64,000 nt of DNA from Aquihabitans sp. G128 (GTDB taxonomy: Bacteria; Actinomycetota; Acidimicrobiia; Acidimicrobiales; Iamiaceae): NCBI RefSeq assembly GCF_019048865.1, contig NZ_CP077604.1, positions 4,278,001 to 4,342,000 on the forward strand, written 5' to 3'. The notes under the pieces were generated by a model. The model was not told the DNA's origin and did no database searches. It was given only the letters and a program-made list of their open reading frames with translations. The position numbers were made by a program, and so were the translations under genes. Shown here in pieces: positions 44,027 through 52,234 of the stretch (the first letter of the stretch is position 1; every line of letters begins with the position of its first letter).

Positions 44027-45520
44027 ATGGCTGACGAGCACCTCGACGTCCTGATCGTGGGAGCCGGGCTCTCGGGCATCGGCGCCGCCCGGTACCTGCA
44101 GGACAAGTGCCCGTGGGCGAGCTGGTCGATCTTCGAGTCCCGCGGCGCCATCGGCGGCACCTGGGACCTGTTCCGCTACCCGGGCATCCGCTCCGACTCC
44201 GACATGTTCACGCTCGGCTACTCGTTCCGGCCCTGGACCGGCGACAAGTCGATCGCCGACGGCGCCTCGATCCTGCAGTACATCCGCGACACCGCCGCCG
44301 AGACCCACGTCGACGAGCAGGTCCGCTTCCACCACCGCATCACCTCGCTCGATTGGTCCACCGAGGACGCCCGCTGGGCCGTCGTCGCCGAGCGCACCGA
44401 CACCGGCGAGACCGTCCGCCTCACCGCCGGCTTCGTGTTCTCCTGCAGCGGCTACTACCGCTACGACCACGGCTACCAGCCCGAGCTCCCCGGCGTCGAC
44501 GACTACCAGGGCGAGCTGGTGCACCCGCAGGCCTGGCCCCAGGACCTCGAGTACGCCGGCAAGCGCATCGTGGTGATCGGCAGCGGCGCCACCGCCATGA
44601 CGCTCATCCCGTCGCTGGCCAAGACCGCCGAGCACGTCACCATGCTCCAGCGGTCGCCCACCTACGTGGTGGCGCTCCCGGCCAGGAACCCCGCCGCCAA
44701 CCTGCTGCGCAAGGTGCTCCCGAAGCGCTGGCAGGGCCCGGCCATCCGCTGGATGATGGCGCTGGGGACCCAGTTCTCGTACCAGCTCAGCCGTCGCCGC
44801 CCCGCCTTCATGAAGAAGGTGCTGCGCAAGGGCGTGACCGAGCAGCTGCCCGCCGACTTCGACGTCGACAAGCACTTCACGCCGAAGTACGACCCGTGGG
44901 ACCAGCGCCTCTGCGTGGTGCCCGACGGCGACCTGTTCAAGAGCATCCGAGCCGGCACGTCCTCGGTGGTCACCGACCACATCGACAGCTTCACCGCCAC
45001 GGGGATCCGCCTCCGGTCGGGCGAGGAGCTGGCGGCCGACGTCGTGGTCACCGCCACCGGGCTCGAGGTCCTGTTCCTGGGCGGCATCGAGCTGTCGGTC
45101 GACGGCGAGCAGGTGGTGCTCCCGGACCACCTCACCTACAAGGGGATGATGATCGAGGGCGTGCCCAACCTGGCCATCGCCATCGGCTACACCAACGCCT
45201 CCTGGACCCTGAAGTGCGACCTCACGTGCGACTACGTGTGCCGGGTGCTCAACCACCTCCGCGAGACCGGGCTGCGCCAGGCCACCGCGGTCGACCGCAC
45301 CGCGTCGGCCAGCCGGGAGCCGCTGCTGGGCCTGTCGTCGGGCTACCTGCAACGGGCCGCCCACCTGCTGCCGAAGCAGGGGACCAAGCAGCCCTGGCAG
45401 GTCCACCAGAGCTACCTCAAGGACTACCGGGCCCTGAAGCTCTCGAGCATCGAGGACGACACCATGCAGTTCACGAACCCGCAGCCCCGCCCGGCCCGCA
45501 CCCCCGTCCCCAGCGCCTGA
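44027..45520 (+). CDS. ethA: EthA-like Baeyer-Villiger monooxygenase
   Basis: 497 residues; GGAGG sits eight bases before the ATG. Very close to mycobacterial EthA throughout: VLIVGAGLSGIGAARYLQD, GGTWDLFRYPGIRSDSDMFT, VFSCSGYYRYDHGY, VVIGSGATAMTLIPSLAK, NPWDQRLC-like DPWDQRLCVVPDGDLF, YTNASWTLKCDLTCDYVCR and the Pro-Lys-Gln end LLPKQGTKQPW. The Baeyer-Villiger fingerprint is present in variant form (YQGELVHPQAWP). EthA oxidises ketones and activates ethionamide; the natural substrate is not known. No ethR-type repressor gene is adjacent. Confidence 0.9.
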   Translation: MADEHLDVLIVGAGLSGIGAARYLQDKCPWASWSIFESRGAIGGTWDLFRYPGIRSDSDMFTLGYSFRPWTGDKSIADGASILQYIRDTAAETHVDEQVRFHHRITSLDWSTEDARWAVVAERTDTGETVRLTAGFVFSCSGYYRYDHGYQPELPGVDDYQGELVHPQAWPQDLEYAGKRIVVIGSGATAMTLIPSLAKTAEHVTMLQRSPTYVVALPARNPAANLLRKVLPKRWQGPAIRWMMALGTQFSYQLSRRRPAFMKKVLRKGVTEQLPADFDVDKHFTPKYDPWDQRLCVVPDGDLFKSIRAGTSSVVTDHIDSFTATGIRLRSGEELAADVVVTATGLEVLFLGGIELSVDGEQVVLPDHLTYKGMMIEGVPNLAIAIGYTNASWTLKCDLTCDYVCRVLNHLRETGLRQATAVDRTASASREPLLGLSSGYLQRAAHLLPKQGTKQPWQVHQSYLKDYRALKLSSIEDDTMQFTNPQPRPARTPVPSA

Positions 45521-45538
45521 CCCACCGGTCCCGATCCG

Positions 45539-46006
45539 GTGGCGCAGCGGTTCGTGGTGCAGGTGCACGACGCCACGCGGCTGCACTTCGACGTCCGCAT
45601 CGAGTCCGGCGGCGTGCTGCGGTCGTGGGCCGTGCCGAAGGGGCCCTCGATGGACCCGGGGGTGCGGCGGCTCGCCGTGCAGGTCGACGACCACGACCTG
45701 GCCGCCGGTGAGTTCGAGGGCGTGCACCAGGGGCGGCGGCGGGGGACCGGCGCGGTGATCATCTGGGACGAGGGGACCGCCGACGTCGTCCGGGACGAGC
45801 CGGACCGGCTGTCGATCGTGCTCGACGGCCACAAGCTGGCCGGTCGGTTCGAGCTGGTGCGGACCGGTGGCACGCAGTGGATCCTCGTGAAGGGTGCCGA
45901 CGATCACGCCCGCCGCGGGTCCGACGTGGCGCACGACCAGCCCGCGAGCGTCCGCTCCGGTCGCACGTGGCAGGAGGTCGCCGCCCTGGAGCAGCCGACT
46001 CGATGA
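45539..46006 (+). CDS. Stand-alone LigD-type 3'-phosphoesterase domain protein
   Basis: 155 residues from GTG. Matches the phosphoesterase (PE) module of bacterial NHEJ ligase LigD: VHDATRLHFDVRIESGGVL (metal-binding His and Asp), SWAVPKGPSMDPGVRRLAVQ, DDHDLAAGEFEG, GAVIIWDEGT. PE domains trim 3' ribonucleotides or phosphates from DNA ends. The usual PEG.YG loop is replaced by HQGRRRGTG and the Tyr after DDHDL is missing, so activity may be altered. No ligase, polymerase or Ku gene is nearby. A tight hairpin follows the stop codon. Confidence 0.8.
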   Translation: MAQRFVVQVHDATRLHFDVRIESGGVLRSWAVPKGPSMDPGVRRLAVQVDDHDLAAGEFEGVHQGRRRGTGAVIIWDEGTADVVRDEPDRLSIVLDGHKLAGRFELVRTGGTQWILVKGADDHARRGSDVAHDQPASVRSGRTWQEVAALEQPTR

Positions 46007-46023
46007 CCTGACGGATCGTCAGG
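46007..46023 (+). terminator. Hairpin terminator after the phosphoesterase gene
   Basis: CCTGACG-GAT-CGTCAGG, 7-bp perfect stem directly after the stop codon. The next 170 bases before the VOC gene show nothing else. Confidence 0.45.
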
Positions 46024-46196
46024 CGGCGCCCGCGCCACCACGGTGGCGGCCGCTGCCGCCCACGCCGCAGCCGCGCCTCGGGTCCCTCGCCACCGCCCCG
46101 ATCTGGGTGATCATCGCGGGCGCGATGAGCCCCCGTCGCTCGTGACGTTGGACGGGGTGCGCCACCGGCAAGCCGTGCCGGGGCAGACGAGGAGAC

Positions 46197-46625
46197 GTGA
46201 TCGTGGACTTCAAGCTCGAGCTGGTGGTGGTGCCGGTGTCCGACGTGGGCCGGGCCAAGGACTTCTACGTCGACCAGGTGGGCTTCGAAGTCCACGTCGA
46301 CTTCAAGCGGGACGAGGACTTCCGCGTGGTGCAGCTGCACCCCAAGGGCTCGGGCTGCTCGATCAGCATCGGCACCGGGATCTCGGCCATGGAGCCGGGC
46401 TCGCTCAAGGGCCTCCACCTGGTGGTCACCGACATCGTGGCGGCCCGCGAGGAGCTGGTGGGCCGGGGCGTGCCCGCCAGCGAGCCGTACCACTTCGGCC
46501 CCGAGGGCCAGCAGCCCGGCCTCGACCCGAACCGGGCCAGCTACGGCACGTTCCTGGACTTCGCCGATCCCGACGGCAACCTCTGGCTGGTCCAAGAGGT
46601 CACCGTCCCCACGCCCCGGGACTGA
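46197..46625 (+). CDS. VOC-superfamily (glyoxalase/bleomycin-resistance-like) protein
   Basis: 142 residues from GTG 46197, with GTG 46203 as an alternative; GAGGAG precedes both. Two babbab halves typical of VOC: VVPVSDVGRAKDFYVDQVGF at the start and YGTFLDFADPDGNLWLVQEV at the end, the latter carrying the metal-ligand Glu. The insert EGQQPGLDPNRASYG is common in the VOC glyoxalase-like subgroup. Function within VOC cannot be assigned. Confidence 0.85.
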   Translation: MIVDFKLELVVVPVSDVGRAKDFYVDQVGFEVHVDFKRDEDFRVVQLHPKGSGCSISIGTGISAMEPGSLKGLHLVVTDIVAAREELVGRGVPASEPYHFGPEGQQPGLDPNRASYGTFLDFADPDGNLWLVQEVTVPTPRD

Positions 46626-46646
46626 GGCCGCCGGTCGCCCCGGCGG

Positions 46647-46652
46647 TACCTT
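46647..46652 (+). promoter_or_regulatory. TACCTT -10-like hexamer of the DAO-family gene
   Basis: Six bases before ATG 46659; a leaderless arrangement. Confidence 0.38.
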
Positions 46653-46658
46653 CGCCCG

Positions 46659-47883
46659 ATGGAGAACGGGGTGGTCCGGGCCGACGTGGTGGTGGTGGGG
46701 CTGGGGCTGATCGGCTCCGGGGCGCTGCGGCACCTGGCCACTGACGGCGTCGACGTGGTGGGCGTGGGCCCGGCCGAGCCCGTCGACTGGTCCGAGCACC
46801 GGGGGGTCTTCGCCAGCCACTACGACTCCGGCCGCATCACCCGCAAGCTCGACGCCCGCTTCGAGTGGGCCGAGCTCGCGGTGCGGGCCATCGCCGAGTA
46901 CCCCCGGGTGGCGGCCGACGGCGGCATCGACTTCCACGTCCCGGCCGGCATCGTCTTCGCTTCGACCGACCCCGCCCACATCGCCCGGCTGCACGACGTG
47001 GGCACCCGGGTCGGCGCCGAGCACCGGGTCCTCGACCCGGTGGCCGACGGGTTGGGCGAGGGGCTGGGCGGCGAGGTGGTGCTGCCCGGCGGCCTGCTCG
47101 CCGTGCCCGCCGGCTCGACCGTGATCGCCGAGCCCGGACCGGCCGGCTACGTCGACCCCCGTCGCATGCTGCGGGCGCAGCTGGCCGCCGCCGAGCGCCA
47201 CGGTGCCCAGGTGGTGCGCGAGGAGGCGGCGTCGATCGAGCCCCACGACGGCGGCTGGCGGGTGACCACGAGCGGCGGCGTGGTGGTCGACGCGCCGCGT
47301 GCTGCTGGCCACCGGGGCCCACACCGACGAGGTCGGCCCGGCCGGTGCGGCGTTCGAGGGCCGGGTGCGTCCCGAGGTGGTGGTGCTGGCCACCCTCGAC
47401 GCCGCCGAGCAGGAGCGGCTGGCCCCGCTGCCGTCGGTGTTCTCGCACCTCACCGGCACGTCGTTCCGCGACCTCTACCAGGTGCCCCCGGCGCCGTACC
47501 CCGACGGCACCGTGAAGCTGAAGCTGGGCGCCACCCTGCGGGAGTGGGAGCCGCTCGCCACCGGCGCCGAGCGCCGGACCTGGATGTCGGGCGACGCCCA
47601 CGAGCAGCTCCTCCCCGAGCTGCGAGGCCTGGTGGAGGACCTCGTGCCCCGCGTGCGGGCCGAGGCCTGGGCCACCAAGCCGTGCATGATCACCGACACC
47701 GCCTCGGGCCTGCCCACCGTCGACCACCTCGCCCCCGGCCTGGTGGTGGCGGCCGGCGGCAACGGCTACGCCGCCAAGAGCGCCGACGCCATCGGCGCCC
47801 TGGCCGCCGGCCTCCTGGTGGCCGGCACGTGGATGGACCCCGAGCTGGACCAGGCCCCGTTCCGCCTGCCCGCCCGGGCCTGA
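46659..47883 (+). CDS. FAD-dependent amine oxidoreductase (DAO/sarcosine-oxidase-like), frameshifted
   Basis: 407 residues if one C near 47295 is removed. FAD motif VVVVGLGLIGSGALRHLA starts the protein, then HYDSGRITRKLDARFEWAE. The C-terminal part has CMITDTASGLPTVDHLA and VAAGGNGYAAKSADAIGALA, the flavin-contact end of N-methyl amino-acid oxidases. As sequenced, the frame changes at VVVDA; joined it reads VVVDARVLLATGAHTDEV, the expected strand and ATGAH turn. These enzymes oxidise secondary amines such as sarcosine or N-methyltryptophan. Coding character is unbroken on both sides, so the break looks like sequence error. Confidence 0.77.
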
Positions 47884-47999
47884 GCGGCCACGCATCGTCG
47901 ATCGTCGTGGGGGCCGAGGCGGTGCCGGCCCGCAGGCGGCTCCGTGCGCTGCGAAGGCCGGAAGGGTCGACGGGCGGCTCGGCCGGTCGGCCGCCTCGC

Positions 48000-48386
48000 T
48001 CAGGTGGCCTCGGCCAGCTGGATGAGGTTGCCGCAGGTGTCGTCGAGCACCGCGATGGTGACCGGGCCCAGCGCGGTGGGCGGCTGGGTGAAGGTCACGC
48101 CGAGGGCGGTGAGGCGCTCGTGCTCGGCGGCCACGTCGTCCACCGCGAACGAGGTCCAGGGGATGCCGTCTTCGAACAGCGCCGCCTTGAACGGCCCGGC
48201 GGCCGGGTGCTCATCGGGCTCGAGGCACACCTGCGGGCCGTCGGGCTCCTCGGCGGAGACCACGGTGAGCCAGCGGTGCTGGCCCATGGGGACGTCCTCC
48301 TTGGGCAGGAAGCCGAGGACGTCGGTGTAGAAGGCGAGCGCCTTGGCCTGGTCGTCCACCAGCACGCTCAGCAGGTTGATCCTCAT
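48000..48386 (-). CDS. VOC-family protein, translationally coupled to ArsR
   Basis: 128 residues. Begins MRINLLSVLVDDQAKALAFY and ends VTIAVLDDTCGNLIQLAEAT: a one-domain VOC protein of the type found beside small ArsR regulators. Its ATG overlaps the stop codon of the arsR-like gene (ATGA), so the pair is coupled. It may bind or detoxify a small electrophile sensed by the regulator; that is inference. A second VOC gene lies divergently on the other side of the operator. Confidence 0.86.
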   Translation of the reverse strand: MRINLLSVLVDDQAKALAFYTDVLGFLPKEDVPMGQHRWLTVVSAEEPDGPQVCLEPDEHPAAGPFKAALFEDGIPWTSFAVDDVAAEHERLTALGVTFTQPPTALGPVTIAVLDDTCGNLIQLAEAT

Positions 48387-48706
48387 GGTCGGTCCTCTCG
48401 GGGTTCGGGGTCGTCGGGGTCGTCGGGCGGGACGGGCCAGCGTTCGGCGATGGCTCGCAGGGGGCGGGTGTCGAGGCGGTGGAACTTGTAGCGGCCCTCG
48501 CGGCGCGTGGACACGAGGCCGGCGTCCTCCAGCACCGCCAGGTGCTGCGAGACGGCCTGGCGGGTGGGCGTCAGGTCGTGCTTCACCGCCAGGCGGGAGC
48601 AGAGGTCGAAGAGGGTCTGGCCGTCGCGCTCGGCCAGCTCGTCGAGCAGCGCCCGCCGGGTGGGCTCGGCGATCGCCCTGAACACGTCGCCCACGCCCGG
48701 GACCAT
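48383..48706 (-). CDS. ArsR-family winged-helix repressor
   Basis: 107 residues from ATG 48706; a TTG six bases upstream would lie inside the operator and is less likely. The helix-turn-helix reads LTPTRQAVSQHLAVLEDAGL followed by VSTRREGRYKFHRLD. There are no metal-binding CxC motifs, so this is the non-metal subgroup that often controls VOC or SRPBCC genes. A GCAAGT/ACTTGC palindrome starts three bases upstream of the ATG, pointing to autoregulation and control of the divergent VOC gene. Confidence 0.88.
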   Translation of the reverse strand: MVPGVGDVFRAIAEPTRRALLDELAERDGQTLFDLCSRLAVKHDLTPTRQAVSQHLAVLEDAGLVSTRREGRYKFHRLDTRPLRAIAERWPVPPDDPDDPEPREDRP

Positions 48707-48708
48707 AC

Positions 48709-48724
48709 GCAAGTCCAGACTTGC
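48709..48724. promoter_or_regulatory. ArsR operator candidate
   Basis: GCAAGT-CCAG-ACTTGC, perfect 6-4-6 palindrome. A second, overlapping imperfect repeat (AGACTTGCC/GGCAGGTCT) spans 48717-48741. Both sit in the divergent promoter of the ArsR-VOC pair and the plus-strand VOC gene. Confidence 0.55.
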
Positions 48725-48761
48725 CTGTCAACGGCAGGTCTCGACGGCGGTGCTCGGTGCG

Positions 48762-48767
48762 TACCGT
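48762..48767 (+). promoter_or_regulatory. TACCGT -10-like hexamer of the divergent VOC gene
   Basis: Six bases before ATG 48774; a leaderless arrangement next to the ArsR operator. Confidence 0.38.
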
Positions 48768-48773
48768 GCCGGC

Positions 48774-49244
48774 ATGACCGACGCGCCCGCTCCCGTGCTG
48801 CAGCTCCGGGTGGTGGTCGAAGCCGAGGACTTCGACGCCGCCGTCGCCTTCTACCGCGACGCCATCGGCCTGCCCGAGCAGGCGGCCTTCGAGGGCGAGG
48901 GCGACGCCAGGGTGGTGATCCTCGAGGCCGGTCGGGCCACGCTGGAGCTGGCCAACCCCGCCCAGGTCGCCATGATCGACGGCATCGAGGTCGGTCGCCC
49001 CGTCAGCCCGAAGGTCCGGCTGGCCTTCGAGGTGGTCGACGCCGAGGCGGCCACCGCCGCAGCGATCGCCGGCGGCGCCACCGTGCTGGCCCCGCCCACC
49101 GAGACGCCCTGGCGGTCCAGCAACGCTCGCCTCGAGGCGCCCGCCGGCCTGCAGCTGACCCTCTTCCAGGAGCTCGAGCCGTTGGCGGAGCGCCAGGCCC
49201 GCGAGGGGTTCGGCACCGCCGACGGTCGCGTCGACCGACCCTGA
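48774..49244 (+). CDS. VOC-family protein
   Basis: 156 residues. Opens LQLRVVVEAEDFDAAVAFYR and continues through ATLELANPAQVAMIDGIEVG and APAGLQLTLFQEL, a typical VOC alpha/beta pair. It diverges from the arsR-like gene and shares its operator region, so it is probably co-regulated with the VOC protein at 48000-48386. Substrate unknown. Confidence 0.85.
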   Translation: MTDAPAPVLQLRVVVEAEDFDAAVAFYRDAIGLPEQAAFEGEGDARVVILEAGRATLELANPAQVAMIDGIEVGRPVSPKVRLAFEVVDAEAATAAAIAGGATVLAPPTETPWRSSNARLEAPAGLQLTLFQELEPLAERQAREGFGTADGRVDRP

Positions 49245-49306
49245 GCTGGTCCGGCTCGGCACGCCGCGGGCGGGTGTCGGCCGCGAGCGGAGCAACCAGC
49301 CCGAGG

Positions 49307-49327
49307 GGTTGAGCAACCGCTGCTCAG
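49307..49327. promoter_or_regulatory. Shared 21-bp element, copy 2
   Basis: Starts GGTTGAGCAACCG and ends CTGCTCAG; differs from copy 1 (40769-40789) at two bases. It lies 79 bases upstream of GTG 49406. Confidence 0.55.
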
Positions 49328-49405
49328 GACCCGCGGGCAGATCCGCGGTCTCCTGGGTGCAGCGACCGACGGGGACCCGTCGGCACCCACCCCGAGGAGC
49401 CCACC

Positions 49406-49897
49406 GTGAAGATCCCCACCCCCGCCGAGCAGCGCCAGACCTACCTCGCCCAGCTCCAGCCCCACGTGGCCGAGCCCATCCTGGCCGTCGGCTTCCTGGC
49501 CACCCCCGGCTACACCGCCGGGCTCATGAAGGACTACGGCATCGGCAAGACCATCGGCATGGTCTCGCCCCTGGCCGGCTGGCTGTTCCGCAAGAAGAAG
49601 GTGGCCGACCGGCTGGCCGTGTCCCGCAACGACCTGGTGGCCGTGACCGCCAGCTCGGTCCACCTGTTCGAGTTCCCCAAGGAGAGCCACCAGTTCGTCG
49701 TCACCGGCCCGCCGACGGTGTGGAACCGCAACGACATCCGGGTGACCGCGGAGGCCCCGCAGAAGCTGGCCCAGCTCATCCACGTGCAGTTCCGGGACGG
49801 CCGGGTCCTCGACTACGACATCAGCATCGGCATCCGCGAGTGGAAGACCTTCAGCGACGCCATGCGGGACCTGCTCCTCGCCCCGGTCAACGCCTGA
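49406..49897 (+). CDS. Conserved hypothetical soluble protein
   Basis: 163 residues from GTG preceded by CGAGGAG. Contains a Lys-rich turn WLFRKKKVADRLAVSRNDLV and strands VTASSVHLFEFPKESHQFVV and FRDGRVLDYDISIGIREW, suggesting a small beta-barrel (PH-like or similar). No signal peptide or clear membrane segment. I do not recognise a family. Its upstream region carries the 21-bp element shared with the secreted protein gene at 40866, so the two may be co-regulated. Confidence 0.65.
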   Translation: MKIPTPAEQRQTYLAQLQPHVAEPILAVGFLATPGYTAGLMKDYGIGKTIGMVSPLAGWLFRKKKVADRLAVSRNDLVAVTASSVHLFEFPKESHQFVVTGPPTVWNRNDIRVTAEAPQKLAQLIHVQFRDGRVLDYDISIGIREWKTFSDAMRDLLLAPVNA

Positions 49898-49962
49898 GCA
49901 CGGCCGGGTGAACGGCGGTCGGGCGCTTCGCCCGGCCGCCGGCACGGGGTAGGCAGCCGCCC

Positions 49963-50049
49963 ATGGCCTTCCTGATCCGCCGCCTCGTCCGCTTCCTCTG
50001 GCCCAAGGCCCGCCAGCGCTGGCAGGACCGCCGCGCCGCCAAGGCCTGA
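49963..50049 (+). CDS. 28-residue basic small protein
   Basis: ATG to TGA, 28 codons, every one ending in G or C. The product is Arg-rich and amphipathic (MAFLIRRLVRFLWPKARQRW then QDRRAAKA), like a short membrane-surface helix. A GGGGT stretch lies 13 bases upstream. It stands alone between two genes in the same direction. Small size means coding status rests on codon bias only. Confidence 0.5.
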   Translation: MAFLIRRLVRFLWPKARQRWQDRRAAKA

Positions 50050-50243
50050 GCCGCAGGTCGCCCCATCGTCCCGGTCGTCCGCGGCCAGGGGGACGCCGTG
50101 GTCGGGCAGGCCGACGGCAGGTGCGGGCTGAACAATTGGCAGTCGGTGTGACATCATCTCGGCACGGCCGCGTGCCCGCTGCCGCCGAGGATCGCCGACG
50201 AGGAGCGAACGATGGGGAAGTCGCCGACCAGGAGCGGGCGCTG

Positions 50244-50666
50244 ATGGCGTCGGTGCGCCGCTCGCTGCGCATCGCCCGACCGGCCGAGGAGGTGTGGGCC
50301 CGCATCGGCGACCCGGCCGACCTGCCCAGCTGGTTCCCGGGGATCGTCGACGCCCAGGTCGACGGCTCCACCCGGGTGATCACCACCGGCATCGGCATCC
50401 CCATGCCCGAGGAGATCCTCACCAACGACGCCCTGGCCCGGCGGTTCCAGTACCGGCTCACCGCCCCGATCGTCGCCAGCCACCTGGGCACCATCGACGT
50501 GTTCGACCTGGGCGACGGCACCAGCCTGGTGGCCTACGCCACCGACGCCACGCCGGACCCGGTGGCCCTCATCATCGGCGGGGCGTGCGGCAACGCCCTG
50601 CACGAGCTGCGCCGCCAGCTCGAGGCGCCCGCACCCGCAGCCGCACCCAACGGAGGGGAGGCCTGA
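50244..50666 (+). CDS. SRPBCC-family (polyketide cyclase-like) protein
   Basis: 140 residues from ATG with GGAG ten bases upstream. The start RRSLRIARPAEEVWARIGDP then LPSWFPGIVD is the classic opening of START/SRPBCC domains; the C-terminal helix ALHELRRQLEAP closes the hydrophobic cup. It would bind a lipophilic ligand. The sulfatase gene starts at the overlapping TGATG, so the two are translationally coupled and perhaps act on the same compound. Confidence 0.8.
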   Translation: MASVRRSLRIARPAEEVWARIGDPADLPSWFPGIVDAQVDGSTRVITTGIGIPMPEEILTNDALARRFQYRLTAPIVASHLGTIDVFDLGDGTSLVAYATDATPDPVALIIGGACGNALHELRRQLEAPAPAAAPNGGEA

Positions 50667-52234
50667 TGGGCCGCAAGATCCTGTTCGTCACCACCGACCA
50701 GCAGCGCTACGACACGCTCGGCTGCAACGGCGGGACCCTCGCCCGCACCCCGGTGGTGGACGCGCTGGCCGCCCAGGGCATCCGCTACGAGCGGGCCGTG
50801 CCCCAGTCGGTGGTGTGCATGCCGAGCCGCTCCACCATGCTCACCGGCCAGCACCCCAGCACCCACGGCGTGTGGATGAACGGCGTGCCGCTGCCGGTGG
50901 ACGCGCCCTCGGTGGCCGCCCGCCTGCACGACCACGGCTACCGCACCGCGCTGGTGGGCAAGGCGCACTTCGAACCGTTCATGGACCCGTTCGGCCGCTT
51001 CACCGAGAACCGGCTGTCGGGCTCGGGGAGCCCCACCGCCGACAACCCGTGGGCCGACGGGCGGATCGGCCCGCACCGCGGCTTCGACCACCTGGAGTTC
51101 GCCACCCACGGCGCCGCCGGCATGCTCCACTACGCCCGCTGGCTCCAGCAGCACCACCCCGAGGCGATCGGGATGTTCTACCGAACCATCGACGCGGCCT
51201 TCAACGTCAACGCCGAGGGCGGGGGCGCCAGCGGCGCGCCCCAGGTGCACGACAACCCCATCCCCCGGGACTGGTACCACACCGACTGGGTGGCCGATCG
51301 GACGATCGCCTGGCTCGACTCGCTGGCGGTCGAGGACGACTGGTTCTGCTGGATGAGCTTCCCCGACCCCCACCACCCGTGGGACCCGCCGGCGTCGGAG
51401 CTGCACCGGGTGGACCCCGCCGAGGTGCCGCTCCCCGCCGGCTACCCCAGCGACCGCGCCGAGCGCGAGCGGCTGCTCGACGCCAAGCCCCGCCACTGGC
51501 GCCAGTGGTACGACGGCGACCTCGTGGCGAACTACGAGGCGCCGAAGGAGTGGGTGCCGGCCACGCTGACCGACGCCCAGGTGCGCGAGGTGAACGCCCG
51601 CAACGCGGTGGAGTGCGAGCTGATCGACGAGGCGCTGGGCCGGGTGCTCCAGGCCGTGGCCGCCCGGGGCTGGACCGACGACGTCGACGTGATCTTCACC
51701 ACCGACCACGGCGAGCTGCAGGGCGACTTCGGCCTGCTGTTCAAGGGGCCCTACCACGTCGACGGGCTGATGCGGCTGCCGCTCGTGTGGCGCCCCGCCC
51801 CCTCGGCGGCGGCCACCCCGGCGGTGGTGACCCACCCCGTGGGCCTCGTGGACCTGGCACCCACGTTCTGCGAGATCGCCGGCATCGAGCCGGCCAGCTG
51901 GATGGAGGGCCAGGCCCTGCCGGCCGACGACGGCGACGCCGCCACGCGCGGGTTCGAACGGGTGCTCACCGAGTGGGACAGCGAGCTGTTCGGCGTGGCC
52001 GTGCACCTGCGGACCATCACGCGGGACGGCTGGGTGTGCACGGCCTACCAGCCGGGCTACGTCCACGACGGCACCGAGGGCGAGCTCTACGACCTGGCCG
52101 ACGACCCGCTCCAGCGGGTGAACCGCTGGGGCGACCCGGCGGTGGCCGGCATCCAGCGCGACCTGCTGGCCGACCTGTGGGACCACCAGCCCGCCATGCG
52201 CAGCCCTCGACCCGACGTCGAGGCTCCGGTGTGA
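50666..52234 (+). CDS. Sulfatase (Cys-type, formylglycine-dependent)
   Basis: 522 residues. The N-terminal metal site reads LFVTTDQQRYDTLG. The catalytic motif C-x-P-S-R is in VVCMPSRSTMLTGQHPSTHG; the Cys must be converted to formylglycine by an enzyme not in this window. Other blocks: GYRTALVGKAHFEP, FSFPDPHHPW-like MSFPDPHHPWDPP, and FTTDHGELQGDFGLLFKG. It hydrolyses a sulfate ester or a related phosphonate; no signal peptide, so cytoplasmic. Overlapped by the preceding SRPBCC gene and the following propeller gene, so these three are one operon. Confidence 0.9.
   Translation: MGRKILFVTTDQQRYDTLGCNGGTLARTPVVDALAAQGIRYERAVPQSVVCMPSRSTMLTGQHPSTHGVWMNGVPLPVDAPSVAARLHDHGYRTALVGKAHFEPFMDPFGRFTENRLSGSGSPTADNPWADGRIGPHRGFDHLEFATHGAAGMLHYARWLQQHHPEAIGMFYRTIDAAFNVNAEGGGASGAPQVHDNPIPRDWYHTDWVADRTIAWLDSLAVEDDWFCWMSFPDPHHPWDPPASELHRVDPAEVPLPAGYPSDRAERERLLDAKPRHWRQWYDGDLVANYEAPKEWVPATLTDAQVREVNARNAVECELIDEALGRVLQAVAARGWTDDVDVIFTTDHGELQGDFGLLFKGPYHVDGLMRLPLVWRPAPSAAATPAVVTHPVGLVDLAPTFCEIAGIEPASWMEGQALPADDGDAATRGFERVLTEWDSELFGVAVHLRTITRDGWVCTAYQPGYVHDGTEGELYDLADDPLQRVNRWGDPAVAGIQRDLLADLWDHQPAMRSPRPDVEAPV

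Noticed and set aside
44027..45520. EthA-EthR pair
   Set aside because: The EthA-like gene is not next to a TetR gene; its divergent neighbour is an esterase.
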